Below are positions 29,310 to 36,877 of a DNA stretch of 64,000 nt, piece after piece. The first letter of the stretch is position 1; every line of letters begins with the position of its first letter. The DNA comes from Mediterraneibacter butyricigenes (GTDB lineage Bacteria; Bacillota; Clostridia; Lachnospirales; Lachnospiraceae): the NCBI RefSeq assembly GCF_003574295.1, contig NZ_BHGK01000001.1, positions 1,302,001 to 1,366,000 of the forward strand, read 5' to 3'. The notes under the pieces were generated by a model. That model was not told where the DNA came from and did not search any database. It saw only the letters and a program-made list of their open reading frames with translations. Both the position numbers and the translations under genes were made by a program.

Positions 29310-29539
29310 AGGAAGAAATACTGCTGTTTACAAACGGCACCACTTCTCCTGTAATCTTTATGCTGCCGAAAAGCATCTACAATTACGGCATACTCTTTTG
29401 TCGGCAACGCATCCGCCAGACTTTCTTCTCCCATCGCATACAGAAACTCTCTGAAATTAAGCGGATTCCTGAATGTAACGGCAAATGCGCCCCGAATCTG
29501 CATACCGGTCGCCATGTAATCATAGCATGCAAACTCTCA
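29310..29539 (-). pseudogene. Remnant of an AAA ATPase / DUF4143-type protein
   Basis: A frame of about 70 residues has FAVTFRNPLNFREFLYAMGEE, LADALPTKEYAV and DAFRQ. It resembles the middle of clostridial AAA ATPases with a DUF4143 tail, where a NFREFLYAMGE-like phrase follows the ATPase core. No Walker motifs, no N- or C-terminal remainder and stops on both sides indicate decay. The flanks 29229-29309 and 29540-29688 hold no gene I can support, except a possible 27-codon frame at 29538-29621 (-). The remnant lies just outside the proposed island boundary. Confidence 0.45.
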
Positions 29540-29688
29540 TCCTTCCGCTGCCCTCTTGTTAATTAGACGATCTAACATTTCGATATCCTTTTCATTTGCC
29601 TTATCTGAAAACCACTTCATACTTACCTTACTCTTTTGAAATTTTTGCTTTTCAAGGAAGGAAGTGGAATTCTAAAGTTATAACAAGC

Positions 29689-29908
29689 TTGATTTTTCAT
29701 CCTCTCCATGCTATACTATCACCCGTTACAAAGCCCACAAAAACAAGGTCGAACAGGGCTAACCGCCGATTCCCGGCGTAAGGGCATATACTTACAGTAT
29801 ATGCCTTCCGTGGCATTCGTCAGATGTTCATGCAAGCATGCCCGCCTGACTCATTGCTGCGCGAAAATGAATCGTGTGTCCGTGACCTTCCACACGTAAA
29901 ACAAAACT
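29689..29908 (+). promoter_or_regulatory. Orphan copy of the queT promoter and preQ1-type riboswitch (left boundary repeat)
   Basis: TTGATT (29689-29694), 17 bases and TATACT (29712-29717) form a promoter. A leader follows that is nearly identical to that of queT at 45306-45424: GCCC (29733) / GGGC (29756), loop AAGGTC (29745-29750), a CGCCG/CGGCG hairpin and GTGTG...GACCTT...CACAC. It differs by a longer variable arm (29776-29873) holding GGCATATAC/GTATATGCC. The similarity stops at ACAAAACT before the ribosome binding site. No + strand gene follows, and a terminator-like hairpin lies at 29946-29981. Confidence 0.7.
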
Positions 29909-29945
29909 TAAATTTATATCTTTTTATTAGATAATATTTGATTGC

Positions 29946-29981
29946 AAAAACCACGAATTTCCAACGTTTTTCGTGGTTTTT
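29946..29981. terminator. Bidirectional terminator-like hairpin
   Basis: AAAAACCACGAA / TTCGTGGTTTTT pair across a 12-base loop, downstream of the orphan leader and facing the integrase remnant. Either strand would end in Ts. Confidence 0.8.
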
Positions 29982-30012
29982 CTTTTTGTTGTGACTTATC
30001 TTATTCGGGACA

Positions 30013-30033
30013 AAGTCGGGCAAAAGTCGGGCA
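30013..30033 (+). repeat. Tandem AAGTCGGGCA units at island left end
   Basis: Two units of AAGTCGGGCA separated by one A, with a third related unit (ACCGGGCAG) just after. The same 21 bases occur at 45252-45272. Their place beside an integrase tail fits arm-type recombinase binding sites; this is inference. Confidence 0.7.
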
Positions 30034-30055
30034 GAAACCGGGCAGAAAAACTACC

Positions 30056-30355
30056 CTAAAATATCTGAGATATTTTCTGCATTTCTTCCGCCTTTGTATC
30101 CGGCAATACATGACTATATAAATCCATCGTCATTGCCAAACTGCTATGCCCTAAGATAGCCTTTAATACTTGTGGATGCATTCCTGCTTCAATCGCTCTG
30201 GTTGCAAATGTATGCCTAAACGTATGCGATGTTATATGTGGAAAATCAATACCATCTTTTCTTATCCGCTTTACGATTCGATCAATCTCTCCCTGCACTC
30301 TCCATCTTGTTAACGGTTCACCTGTCTCTGTGCAAAACAGAAAGCGGCGATGATT
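30056..30355 (-). pseudogene. Tyrosine recombinase/integrase, C-terminal remnant
   Basis: About 100 residues are left. RRFLFCTETGEPLTRWR is followed by the catalytic core end HTFRHTFATRAIEAG (box II His and Arg), LGHSSLAMT and the nucleophile Tyr in MDLYSHV. The frame opens after an in-frame stop near 30356 and lacks the N-terminal arm-binding and the first catalytic Arg region. It resembles integrases of Tn916-like and other integrative elements. It cannot be active alone. Confidence 0.85.
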
Positions 30356-30391
30356 TTAAAGGTAACATTTTCGCTCATTCTCATATGAACG

Positions 30392-30431
30392 CAGCCGTTT
30401 CACGATGGGATTCCACATCACGAAACGGCTG
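30392..30431. terminator. Long hairpin after galM
   Basis: CAGCCGTTTC / GAAACGGCTG with inner GATG/CATC form a strong stem starting eight bases after the galM stop. On the + strand it is followed by a T-rich stretch; on the minus strand (the operon direction) there is no T-run, so it may act as an RNA-stabilising end or a terminator for the + strand. Confidence 0.5.
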
Positions 30432-30436
30432 TCTTC

Positions 30437-31486
30437 TTAATTTTCTTTTATGACTTTATATTCTGTAACCTGATGATAGGTTTTTCCTGCCTTAAGTACG
30501 ATACTTGGAAAATCCTGATGATGGATCGCATCCGCCCATCCCTGTGTCTCCAGGCAGAAGGATGAACGCCTGTCATAACGTACCCCTTCTTTTCCATCCA
30601 CCGGTGTCAGGAAATTTGACGTGTAGAGTTGCACTCCCGGCTGGGTCGTATGACATTCCATGCAAAGTCCACCTCCATAGGCTTTCGCCGCGAGACGAAG
30701 TGGATTCTGCGGTTCTATGCCCAGGATAAAGTTATGGTCAAATCCACCACCCGTTGCAAGTTGTGGATGACTCTCTTCTAAACGTTCTTCCAGATCCTGC
30801 GGTTCGCGCAGATCAAATGGTGTCCCGTCTACTTTAAAAATCTTTCCGTTCGGTGCACCGGTCTCATCAATCTCGGTCACTTCATCTGCAAGAATCTGTA
30901 ACTTATGCCCCTCTAACGAACCGACCCCATGTCCACAGAGGTTGAAATAACTGTGATTTGTCATATTACAAAGAGTATCTGCATCACTTTTTGCATCATA
31001 TTCTATCGTAAGAGTTCCATCTTCTGTCAGCTGGTAAGTCACCTGTACATCTAATTTCCCCGGAAATCCTTCATCACCGTCAGGACTGGTATGTGTAAGC
31101 ACCAATGCTCCATTTTCTTCCCTGGCCTCCCACACTGCACGGTTAAATCCATTGATACCTCCGTGCAGACAGTTTACCCCCTGATTATTTGCCGCTAATG
31201 TATAGATTTTCCCATTCAATTCAAAGGATGCCTGAGTGATGCGGTTGGCAACTCTTCCAACAGTTGCACCAAAATAATTGGTACGACTCTGCTCTTCATA
31301 CTTTTCTACCGAGTCGCATCCCAGCACGATATCTCTTATTCCTTCTTTCGCCGGAACCATAAATGATCGGAGCGTCCCTCCAAATGTCAGAACTTTGGCT
31401 GTATATTCCCCGGCTTTTAATGTACATTCCTGTACTTCTTTTCCTTCACTTGTCTCTCCAAACAATTCAAATGTTACTTCTGCCAT
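30437..31486 (-). CDS. galM: Aldose 1-epimerase (galactose mutarotase)
   Basis: The 349-residue enzyme has GATVGRVANRI, NHSYFNLCGHG with the catalytic His (about 175), GGFDHNF and the late Glu in SSFCLETQGW. It converts beta-D-galactose to alpha-D-galactose, the form used by galactokinase. It is the last gene of the gal operon, four bases after galT. Confidence 0.94.
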   Translation of the reverse strand: MAEVTFELFGETSEGKEVQECTLKAGEYTAKVLTFGGTLRSFMVPAKEGIRDIVLGCDSVEKYEEQSRTNYFGATVGRVANRITQASFELNGKIYTLAANNQGVNCLHGGINGFNRAVWEAREENGALVLTHTSPDGDEGFPGKLDVQVTYQLTEDGTLTIEYDAKSDADTLCNMTNHSYFNLCGHGVGSLEGHKLQILADEVTEIDETGAPNGKIFKVDGTPFDLREPQDLEERLEESHPQLATGGGFDHNFILGIEPQNPLRLAAKAYGGGLCMECHTTQPGVQLYTSNFLTPVDGKEGVRYDRRSSFCLETQGWADAIHHQDFPSIVLKAGKTYHQVTEYKVIKEN

Positions 31487-31490
31487 CTTT

Positions 31491-32981
31491 TTATACCTGC
31501 CTTATAAATCTTAAGAATGCTTCTTTTCCTTCCGGAGTCCTTGCATAAACACCTGCCTGCTCCAGTACTTTGGCAAATACAAGTCCTGTCTCCTGCCAGA
31601 TGATCTCCATCGCATTTTCTTCTGTGATCTCGTATTTCTCTGCAATCGTTTCCGCCCAGTCTGCATGTGCCACCGTCAGCGGATCCTCTCTTAAATCTAC
31701 ACCGGACACCAGTTTATCGGCAACTGCGGAAAGTTCCTTCTTCAAGCGTCCCGGCAGAATTGCCAATCCCATGACTTCGATCAGCCCGATATTTTCTTTT
31801 TTAATATGATGCAGCTCTGCATGTGGATGATAAACACCCAGCGGATGCTCCGGTGTCGTCAGATTATTGCGGAGTACCAGATCCAGCTCATAATCTTCCC
31901 CTCTGCGTCTTGCGATCGGGGTGATCGTATTATGCGGTTCCCCATCTGTCTCTGCCAGAATCAAGGCATCCTCATCCGTATAACTTCTCCAACTTCCTAA
32001 AATCTTATCTGCCAGCTCGATCAGCCGCTCCCGTTTATCCGCTTTCAGACGGATCACGGACATTGGCCATTTCACAATGCCGGCCTGTACATCTTCATAT
32101 CCGTCAAAAGAAACTTCTGTCTCGATTGGGGCGCGCTCCATCGCAAATGTATATCTTCCACCCTGAAAATGATCGTGCGCCAGAATCGAACCTCCCACAA
32201 TCGGGAGGTCCGCATTCGATCCCACAAAGTAATGCGGGAATTGTCCTACGAAATCCAGAAGTTTCGCAAAACAGGCGCGGTCTATTTTCATAGGGGTATG
32301 CGTCTCATTAAAGCAAATACAATGTTCATTATAATAAACGTACGGCGAATACTGCAAATACCAGGAAGATCCGTTGATCTTAACAGGCACGATCCTGTGG
32401 TTCTGGCGTGCCGGGAAGTTTAAGCGTCCGGCGTATCCTACATTTTCTGTACAGAGCATACAACGCGGATAGTCCGAACTCTTTTTATTTCTTGCTGCTG
32501 CGATCACTTTCGGATCTTTCTCCGGCTTGGACAAATTGATGGAAATATCCAATTCCCCATATTCTGTGGCGGTTTTCCAATGCATATCTTTTGCAATCCG
32601 GTCTGTTCTAATGTAATTAGTATCCTGGCTGAACTGATAATACCAGTCCGTTGCTTCTTTAGCGGATTCCTTTCGAAGTTCCTCAAACCTGTCCATCACC
32701 TGCGACGGACGTGGTGTCAGGCATCCCATAAGACGTGTATCAAATAAGTCTCTGTATACCACAGAATTTTCTTCCAGAACGCCTCTTTCATATGCATCGT
32801 CTAACAATGCATTTAATAATTCTGTGAGTTCTGCCGGTTCCGTCGGCTCTTCCCACTGGAAAGACTCTAATTTTAAAACGTCCAGCAGGCTGTTCGCTGC
32901 CCATATTTTTTCTTCCGACCGAATCAGTTCTTTTTCCAGAGCATAATCTACCAGACCAGTAATTGCTTCATTTCGGTTCAT
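31491..32981 (-). CDS. galT: UDP-glucose-hexose-1-phosphate uridylyltransferase, GalT class 2
   Basis: The start at 32981 (MNRNEAITG) has GGAGG seven bases upstream. The ~496-residue protein belongs to the Firmicute GalT type, distinct from the ~350-residue E. coli enzyme. Seen: SDYPRCMLCTENVGYAGR (about 185), LAHDHFQGGRYTFAMERAP with an HDHFQGG site, and YHPHAELHHIKKENIGLIEVMGLAILP. It exchanges UDP between UDP-glucose and galactose 1-phosphate. galE was not found in this window and must be supplied elsewhere. Confidence 0.94.
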   Translation of the reverse strand: MNRNEAITGLVDYALEKELIRSEEKIWAANSLLDVLKLESFQWEEPTEPAELTELLNALLDDAYERGVLEENSVVYRDLFDTRLMGCLTPRPSQVMDRFEELRKESAKEATDWYYQFSQDTNYIRTDRIAKDMHWKTATEYGELDISINLSKPEKDPKVIAAARNKKSSDYPRCMLCTENVGYAGRLNFPARQNHRIVPVKINGSSWYLQYSPYVYYNEHCICFNETHTPMKIDRACFAKLLDFVGQFPHYFVGSNADLPIVGGSILAHDHFQGGRYTFAMERAPIETEVSFDGYEDVQAGIVKWPMSVIRLKADKRERLIELADKILGSWRSYTDEDALILAETDGEPHNTITPIARRRGEDYELDLVLRNNLTTPEHPLGVYHPHAELHHIKKENIGLIEVMGLAILPGRLKKELSAVADKLVSGVDLREDPLTVAHADWAETIAEKYEITEENAMEIIWQETGLVFAKVLEQAGVYARTPEGKEAFLRFIRQV

Positions 32982-32992
32982 TTCATTTCCTC

Positions 32993-34288
32993 CTAATCTA
33001 GTAAGAGAACGATTCCTCCTACCGGACGGATACTCAGGATATGACAGCATTCTTCTCCGATCATTGTTTCCACGTTCTTCTTAAATTCTTCTACATCTTC
33101 CAATGGAACAAATGCCTGAAGTGTTCCGGCAAATCCGCCTCCGTGCACACGGCATGCACCTTTTCCTTTTAATGCGATCTCTGTTGCGGCTAATGCCACA
33201 GCCATGTCCTGTGCCTCCACAGCACCTGCCGGTGTAATATTCTGTAAAAGCTCCCAGGAAGAACGTCCCGACTCCTTCACCAGATGCAGGAAAGTCTCTT
33301 TGTCTTTTCTCTGAAGGGCATCTGCCTCTTCCACCGCTCTTTTATCATCTGCATAGAAATGTAATGCACGGAGGACTGCTCTGTCACCTGCTGCCTTTCG
33401 AAGCTCCGGCAATAATGCAAGGATTTCTTCTTCTCTCACGTCATGCAGCACTTCTTTTCCAAAGAACTGTGCAACTTTTCCCATCTCCTGAGGAATAGAT
33501 GCATACTCCCCGGTCAGCGCCGCATGATCTGCACCACAGTCAATAATACACAATGCAAGTCCCAATCCTTCCAGATCTGCTGTAACTGGACGTACTATCG
33601 GTGCAGACGGATCTCCGAAATCAATCGCCACTGCATCTCCTACGGAAGATGCGGTCTGATCCATCAGTCCGCTTGGTTTTCCAAAATACTGGTTCTCCGC
33701 CTTCTGTCCAATCTTTGCAATTGTTACTGCATCCAGTTCATCCTTACAGAATAAATGGTTTCCGATCACACCCAGCAGAACTTCACAAGCTGCCGAAGAT
33801 GAAAGTCCCGATCCAGGAAGTACACTGGACACTGCGTAGATATCACATCCTCCCACCTGATATCCGGCTTTTTCCATCTGTGCCAGAACGCCGCGTACCA
33901 GGGACGCTGTCGTTTCTTTTTCATTCTCCTGTGGCTCCATATCTGATAAATCCACGGTTGTCATCGGCCATCCCTCTGATTGAAAGCGCACAGTGTTTGT
34001 TCCATTCGGTGCAGCACATGCCAGAAAATCAAGGTTCACTGCCGCCGCCAGCACATGACCATGCTGATGATCCGTATGATTTCCGCTGATTTCTGTACGT
34101 CCCGGAGCTGAACACAACGCGATCTCCAGTTCTTCCTCTGTTCCGAAACATTTCTTAAATTCTTCCAGTACGTGCATCGTACGTTTTCTTGCCACATCAA
34201 GATCCCTACACCCTGTCAATTCCAGTTTCTGATCCAACGCACCTGTTTCCAACATCTTGTACACTTCGTTCCATTTTTTCATTTTCAT
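32993..34288 (-). CDS. galK: Galactokinase
   Basis: The 431-residue GHMP kinase shows the galactokinase signature APGRTEISGNHTDHQHGHVLA (about 60-80, written here in part as GRTEISGNHTDHQ), the ATP loop VLPGSGLSSSAACEVLLG (about 162-179) and a C-terminal CRVHGGGFAGT. It makes galactose 1-phosphate from imported galactose. GGGGAG precedes the ATG by a few bases. It lies 11 bases before galT and 14 bases after the preceding small gene. Confidence 0.94.
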   Translation of the reverse strand: MKMKKWNEVYKMLETGALDQKLELTGCRDLDVARKRTMHVLEEFKKCFGTEEELEIALCSAPGRTEISGNHTDHQHGHVLAAAVNLDFLACAAPNGTNTVRFQSEGWPMTTVDLSDMEPQENEKETTASLVRGVLAQMEKAGYQVGGCDIYAVSSVLPGSGLSSSAACEVLLGVIGNHLFCKDELDAVTIAKIGQKAENQYFGKPSGLMDQTASSVGDAVAIDFGDPSAPIVRPVTADLEGLGLALCIIDCGADHAALTGEYASIPQEMGKVAQFFGKEVLHDVREEEILALLPELRKAAGDRAVLRALHFYADDKRAVEEADALQRKDKETFLHLVKESGRSSWELLQNITPAGAVEAQDMAVALAATEIALKGKGACRVHGGGFAGTLQAFVPLEDVEEFKKNVETMIGEECCHILSIRPVGGIVLLLD

Positions 34289-34302
34289 TCTTCTCCCCTT
34301 TT

Positions 34303-34872
34303 TTATTTTTTCAGGAAATGCTCTCGGTTCGGATATTCCTGACGAAAAACCTGTAATGCCGCCTCCTGCAAAACCGCAAATTCTCTGTCCATACGAAGCA
34401 TATGCGGTGTTTGAAATGCGATTGTGCTGATCTGCTCTGCAATCTTCTTCACAACGCCCTCCTCTGAGAGCTGCCCCATTCCAAACACCAAAGAAGTAAA
34501 TCCCCGTCCGCCTCTGCTTACTTCTATGAATTTGAGAAATACATTTTTCAGTTCTGCTAAAAGTATCTCCTGATATTCCCGTTCTTTTGTCTCTGCCCCT
34601 GCCATTCCAAGGCTGGCTATAACCTTCGCTGCCTGTCGTTTCTTTTTTCCGCCGGGGTCCAGGCTGCTTCCCTCTGCCAGATATTTTAATTCCATGAGTG
34701 CACCTACAAATGCATCATTCTTTGGACGTCTTTTCCCATATCGGGCGATCCACAGTTCTTCCCGGTATACATCTGCCGGCGTTTTTTCTTTTCCGGTATT
34801 CTCTTTTAATATGTCAAAACGTTTTGCGGCATCCGTTTCCTGATAAAACGATTCTGTCCATGTATGATCCAT
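34303..34872 (-). CDS. Hypothetical protein (DUF6553-like), conserved in gal loci
   Basis: A 189-residue soluble, mostly helical protein with no signal peptide or membrane helix. Phrases such as ARYGKRRPKNDAFVGALMELKYLAE, GGKKKRQAAKVIASLG and EVSRGGRGFTSLVFGMGQLSEE suggest a compact conserved family. From memory it resembles the DUF6553 family, but I am not sure of the number. It sits inside the gal operon between sugar-binding protein genes and galK, so a role in sugar sensing or metabolism is possible but not shown. Confidence 0.6.
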   Translation of the reverse strand: MDHTWTESFYQETDAAKRFDILKENTGKEKTPADVYREELWIARYGKRRPKNDAFVGALMELKYLAEGSSLDPGGKKKRQAAKVIASLGMAGAETKEREYQEILLAELKNVFLKFIEVSRGGRGFTSLVFGMGQLSEEGVVKKIAEQISTIAFQTPHMLRMDREFAVLQEAALQVFRQEYPNREHFLKK

Positions 34873-34887
34873 TTCGTTTTCCTCCGA

Positions 34888-35928
34888 TTATCTTTTAAAA
34901 AACTCATCCACATTGCTGCTGTCCACCTGCTGATACTGCGAAACATAATATCTGCCTGCCTTTAACTGCTTCCGGTTCGTATCTTCTCCTTTAAAAACCT
35001 CCACCGCCAGTTTTGCCATCTGCATTGCCTGATCTTCCTTGTCGTTATAGACCGTTCCCTGCATCTTTCCTGACTTGACAGCCTCCAATGCATCATCCAG
35101 ACCATCAATTCCAAAGATCACCGGCCACTTGTCCTGTTCATATCCAGCTTTCTGATATGCCGCCACTGCCCCCAGTGCCATTTCATCATTATTGGAAATG
35201 ATCAATTCTATACTATCTTCATACTGGCTGATCAGACGGTTCATGCGATTTTCAGCCTGTCCTCGGTTCCAGTCCGCAAACTGGTAACTTAATTTTTCCA
35301 GATGTATGCCCTGCTCGATCAGAGTTTTTACAGAATAATCAGTTCTGCTGATGGCATCCTGATGTCCTGCCTCTCCCTCTAACAGAACGTACTGGATCTT
35401 TCCGTCCTGGTTTCTATCCACTTCCGGATGACTGCAGATATACTCTGCCGCAGTCTCTCCCTGCATGATTCCTGACTGTTCTGCATCACAGCCTACATAA
35501 TACAAGTCTTCCCACTGCGTAAGATCCTCCCACACTGGTTCACGGTTAAAAAACAAGACAGGGATATCATTCTGCTTTGCCAGCCGGATGATTCTTGATG
35601 GCGCAGTCCTGTCCACGAGATTAACACACAATACATCACAGCCCGCATCAATCATTTCTTCTACAATCTCATCCTGATCCTGTTGATCATCGTCACCGTT
35701 TTTTATGGAAACCATAATCTTCATATCCTTCGTTTCCATGGATTTTAAATTTTCTTTTAACTCATCCGCCAACGCATTGATAAACGGATCGTCTGATGTA
35801 TACGTGACAACACCAACTCTTAAAACCTTATCTTCCGGCTCTTTTTTATCACTGCACCCGGTAAGAACAAGCATCACAACCGCAACAATGATCCAGAGGA
35901 TCTGCCTTATCCGCTTTTTTCTACTCAT
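34888..35928 (-). CDS. Galactose/glucose-binding lipoprotein, normal topology (probable sensor)
   Basis: The start at 35928 (MSRKKRIRQ) overlaps the upstream stop by eight bases (ATGAGTAG). A lipobox LTGC (Cys about 24) is followed by a family 1 periplasmic-binding fold in the usual order. Galactose contacts of E. coli MglB are present: DDPF (Asp14/Phe16), NLVD (Asn91), GHQDAISR (His152, Asp154, Arg158), SNNDEM (Asn211), GID (Asp236), YND (Asn256). A DRNQDGKI calcium loop is also seen. No permease is encoded beside it. Coupling to the histidine kinase genes suggests signal input rather than transport. Confidence 0.85.
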   Translation of the reverse strand: MSRKKRIRQILWIIVAVVMLVLTGCSDKKEPEDKVLRVGVVTYTSDDPFINALADELKENLKSMETKDMKIMVSIKNGDDDQQDQDEIVEEMIDAGCDVLCVNLVDRTAPSRIIRLAKQNDIPVLFFNREPVWEDLTQWEDLYYVGCDAEQSGIMQGETAAEYICSHPEVDRNQDGKIQYVLLEGEAGHQDAISRTDYSVKTLIEQGIHLEKLSYQFADWNRGQAENRMNRLISQYEDSIELIISNNDEMALGAVAAYQKAGYEQDKWPVIFGIDGLDDALEAVKSGKMQGTVYNDKEDQAMQMAKLAVEVFKGEDTNRKQLKAGRYYVSQYQQVDSSNVDEFFKR

Positions 35929-36877
35929 AAGAATACAAAAACCTTTCCATATCATCGCCAGAGAACAAATCTTCTTTGTGAATTACTTTTAACTCTGTCT
36001 CATGGCTCTTAATCTCGTAAACCCTATAATTCAGCTTCTTAGTGATCTCTTCGATACTTTCGTACCCCATCTCATAGCCATCCGGGGCTACAAGTCCCTG
36101 AATCCTTCCGTAATCCAAGAGTGCAATGGATTTCACACTACTGCCGATTCCATATACTTCTGCTCCGCAATACAGTCCGTCTTCTGCCTGTTCACCAACC
36201 TCATCCAGTGCTCCGGAATCCAGAATCATCAGCACATCCACCTTTTCTTTGCGGTTTATCTGCTCACAGATATCCTCTCCTTTTTCTCGATAGCAATGCC
36301 AGACAATTTGACTTCCGGTACCTTTTAATGCATCCGTTAATCCTTCCAGTGAATCTCTGGTTGCTTCTGATTCCTTCCATCCTGCCACAACTCCTATCTT
36401 TTTCCCACCTTTTTCCAACTGTTTCCCCAGTTCTTTTCCCATCTCATAATGATCTGGCTGAATCACCGGAAAGCCGGATTCTACCTGTTTTTCTCCACTA
36501 TATATGTCTTCCGTGATCAGCATGACAGGTACATCATCACAAGTTCTCTTAAGCATCTCTTTTGTCTCACTTCCAGGTGCCGGACACACGACAAAAGCGT
36601 CCACATCATTATGAAGCTGTTCTTTGATTACTTCTTCCTCATCCTCTGCATTTCCGATCTCATCTGTATTACAGATGATCAGGTGCAAACCGTTCATCTT
36701 TGCCGACTGCTTCATTCCCTTGATCAATGAGTCCCAACGCTTATCACCGGATTCCGGCAATATTACTGCCACTCTTTTTTCCGGTATGTTCTGATCAAAT
36801 ATCTTATGCACAAAAAACAGTGCCATTAAAAACAGGAGTAACTCTATAACAAGGAATGATATTTTATTTTTCTTCAT
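35921..36877 (-). CDS. Membrane-anchored periplasmic-binding-like protein (probable sensor)
   Basis: The 318-residue protein has an N-terminal membrane anchor (SFLVIELLLFLMALFFV, about 7-23) without a lipobox Cys. A type 1 periplasmic-binding fold follows: RVAVILPESGDKRWDSLIKGMKQSA, VDAFVVCPAPGSETKEM, KKIGVVAGWKESEATRDSLEG. It shares only weak similarity with the neighbouring galactose-binding lipoprotein, so its ligand is unclear. Its start lies 14 bases inside the histidine kinase gene and its end overlaps the next binding protein, a tight three-gene unit that suggests one sensory complex at the membrane. Confidence 0.8.
   Translation of the reverse strand: MKKNKISFLVIELLLFLMALFFVHKIFDQNIPEKRVAVILPESGDKRWDSLIKGMKQSAKMNGLHLIICNTDEIGNAEDEEEVIKEQLHNDVDAFVVCPAPGSETKEMLKRTCDDVPVMLITEDIYSGEKQVESGFPVIQPDHYEMGKELGKQLEKGGKKIGVVAGWKESEATRDSLEGLTDALKGTGSQIVWHCYREKGEDICEQINRKEKVDVLMILDSGALDEVGEQAEDGLYCGAEVYGIGSSVKSIALLDYGRIQGLVAPDGYEMGYESIEEITKKLNYRVYEIKSHETELKVIHKEDLFSGDDMERFLYSYE

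Noticed and set aside
30013-30045. CRISPR-like tandem repeats CGGGCA
   Set aside because: Only two to three 10-base units without spacers; they recur at the other island end, which fits recombinase arm sites.
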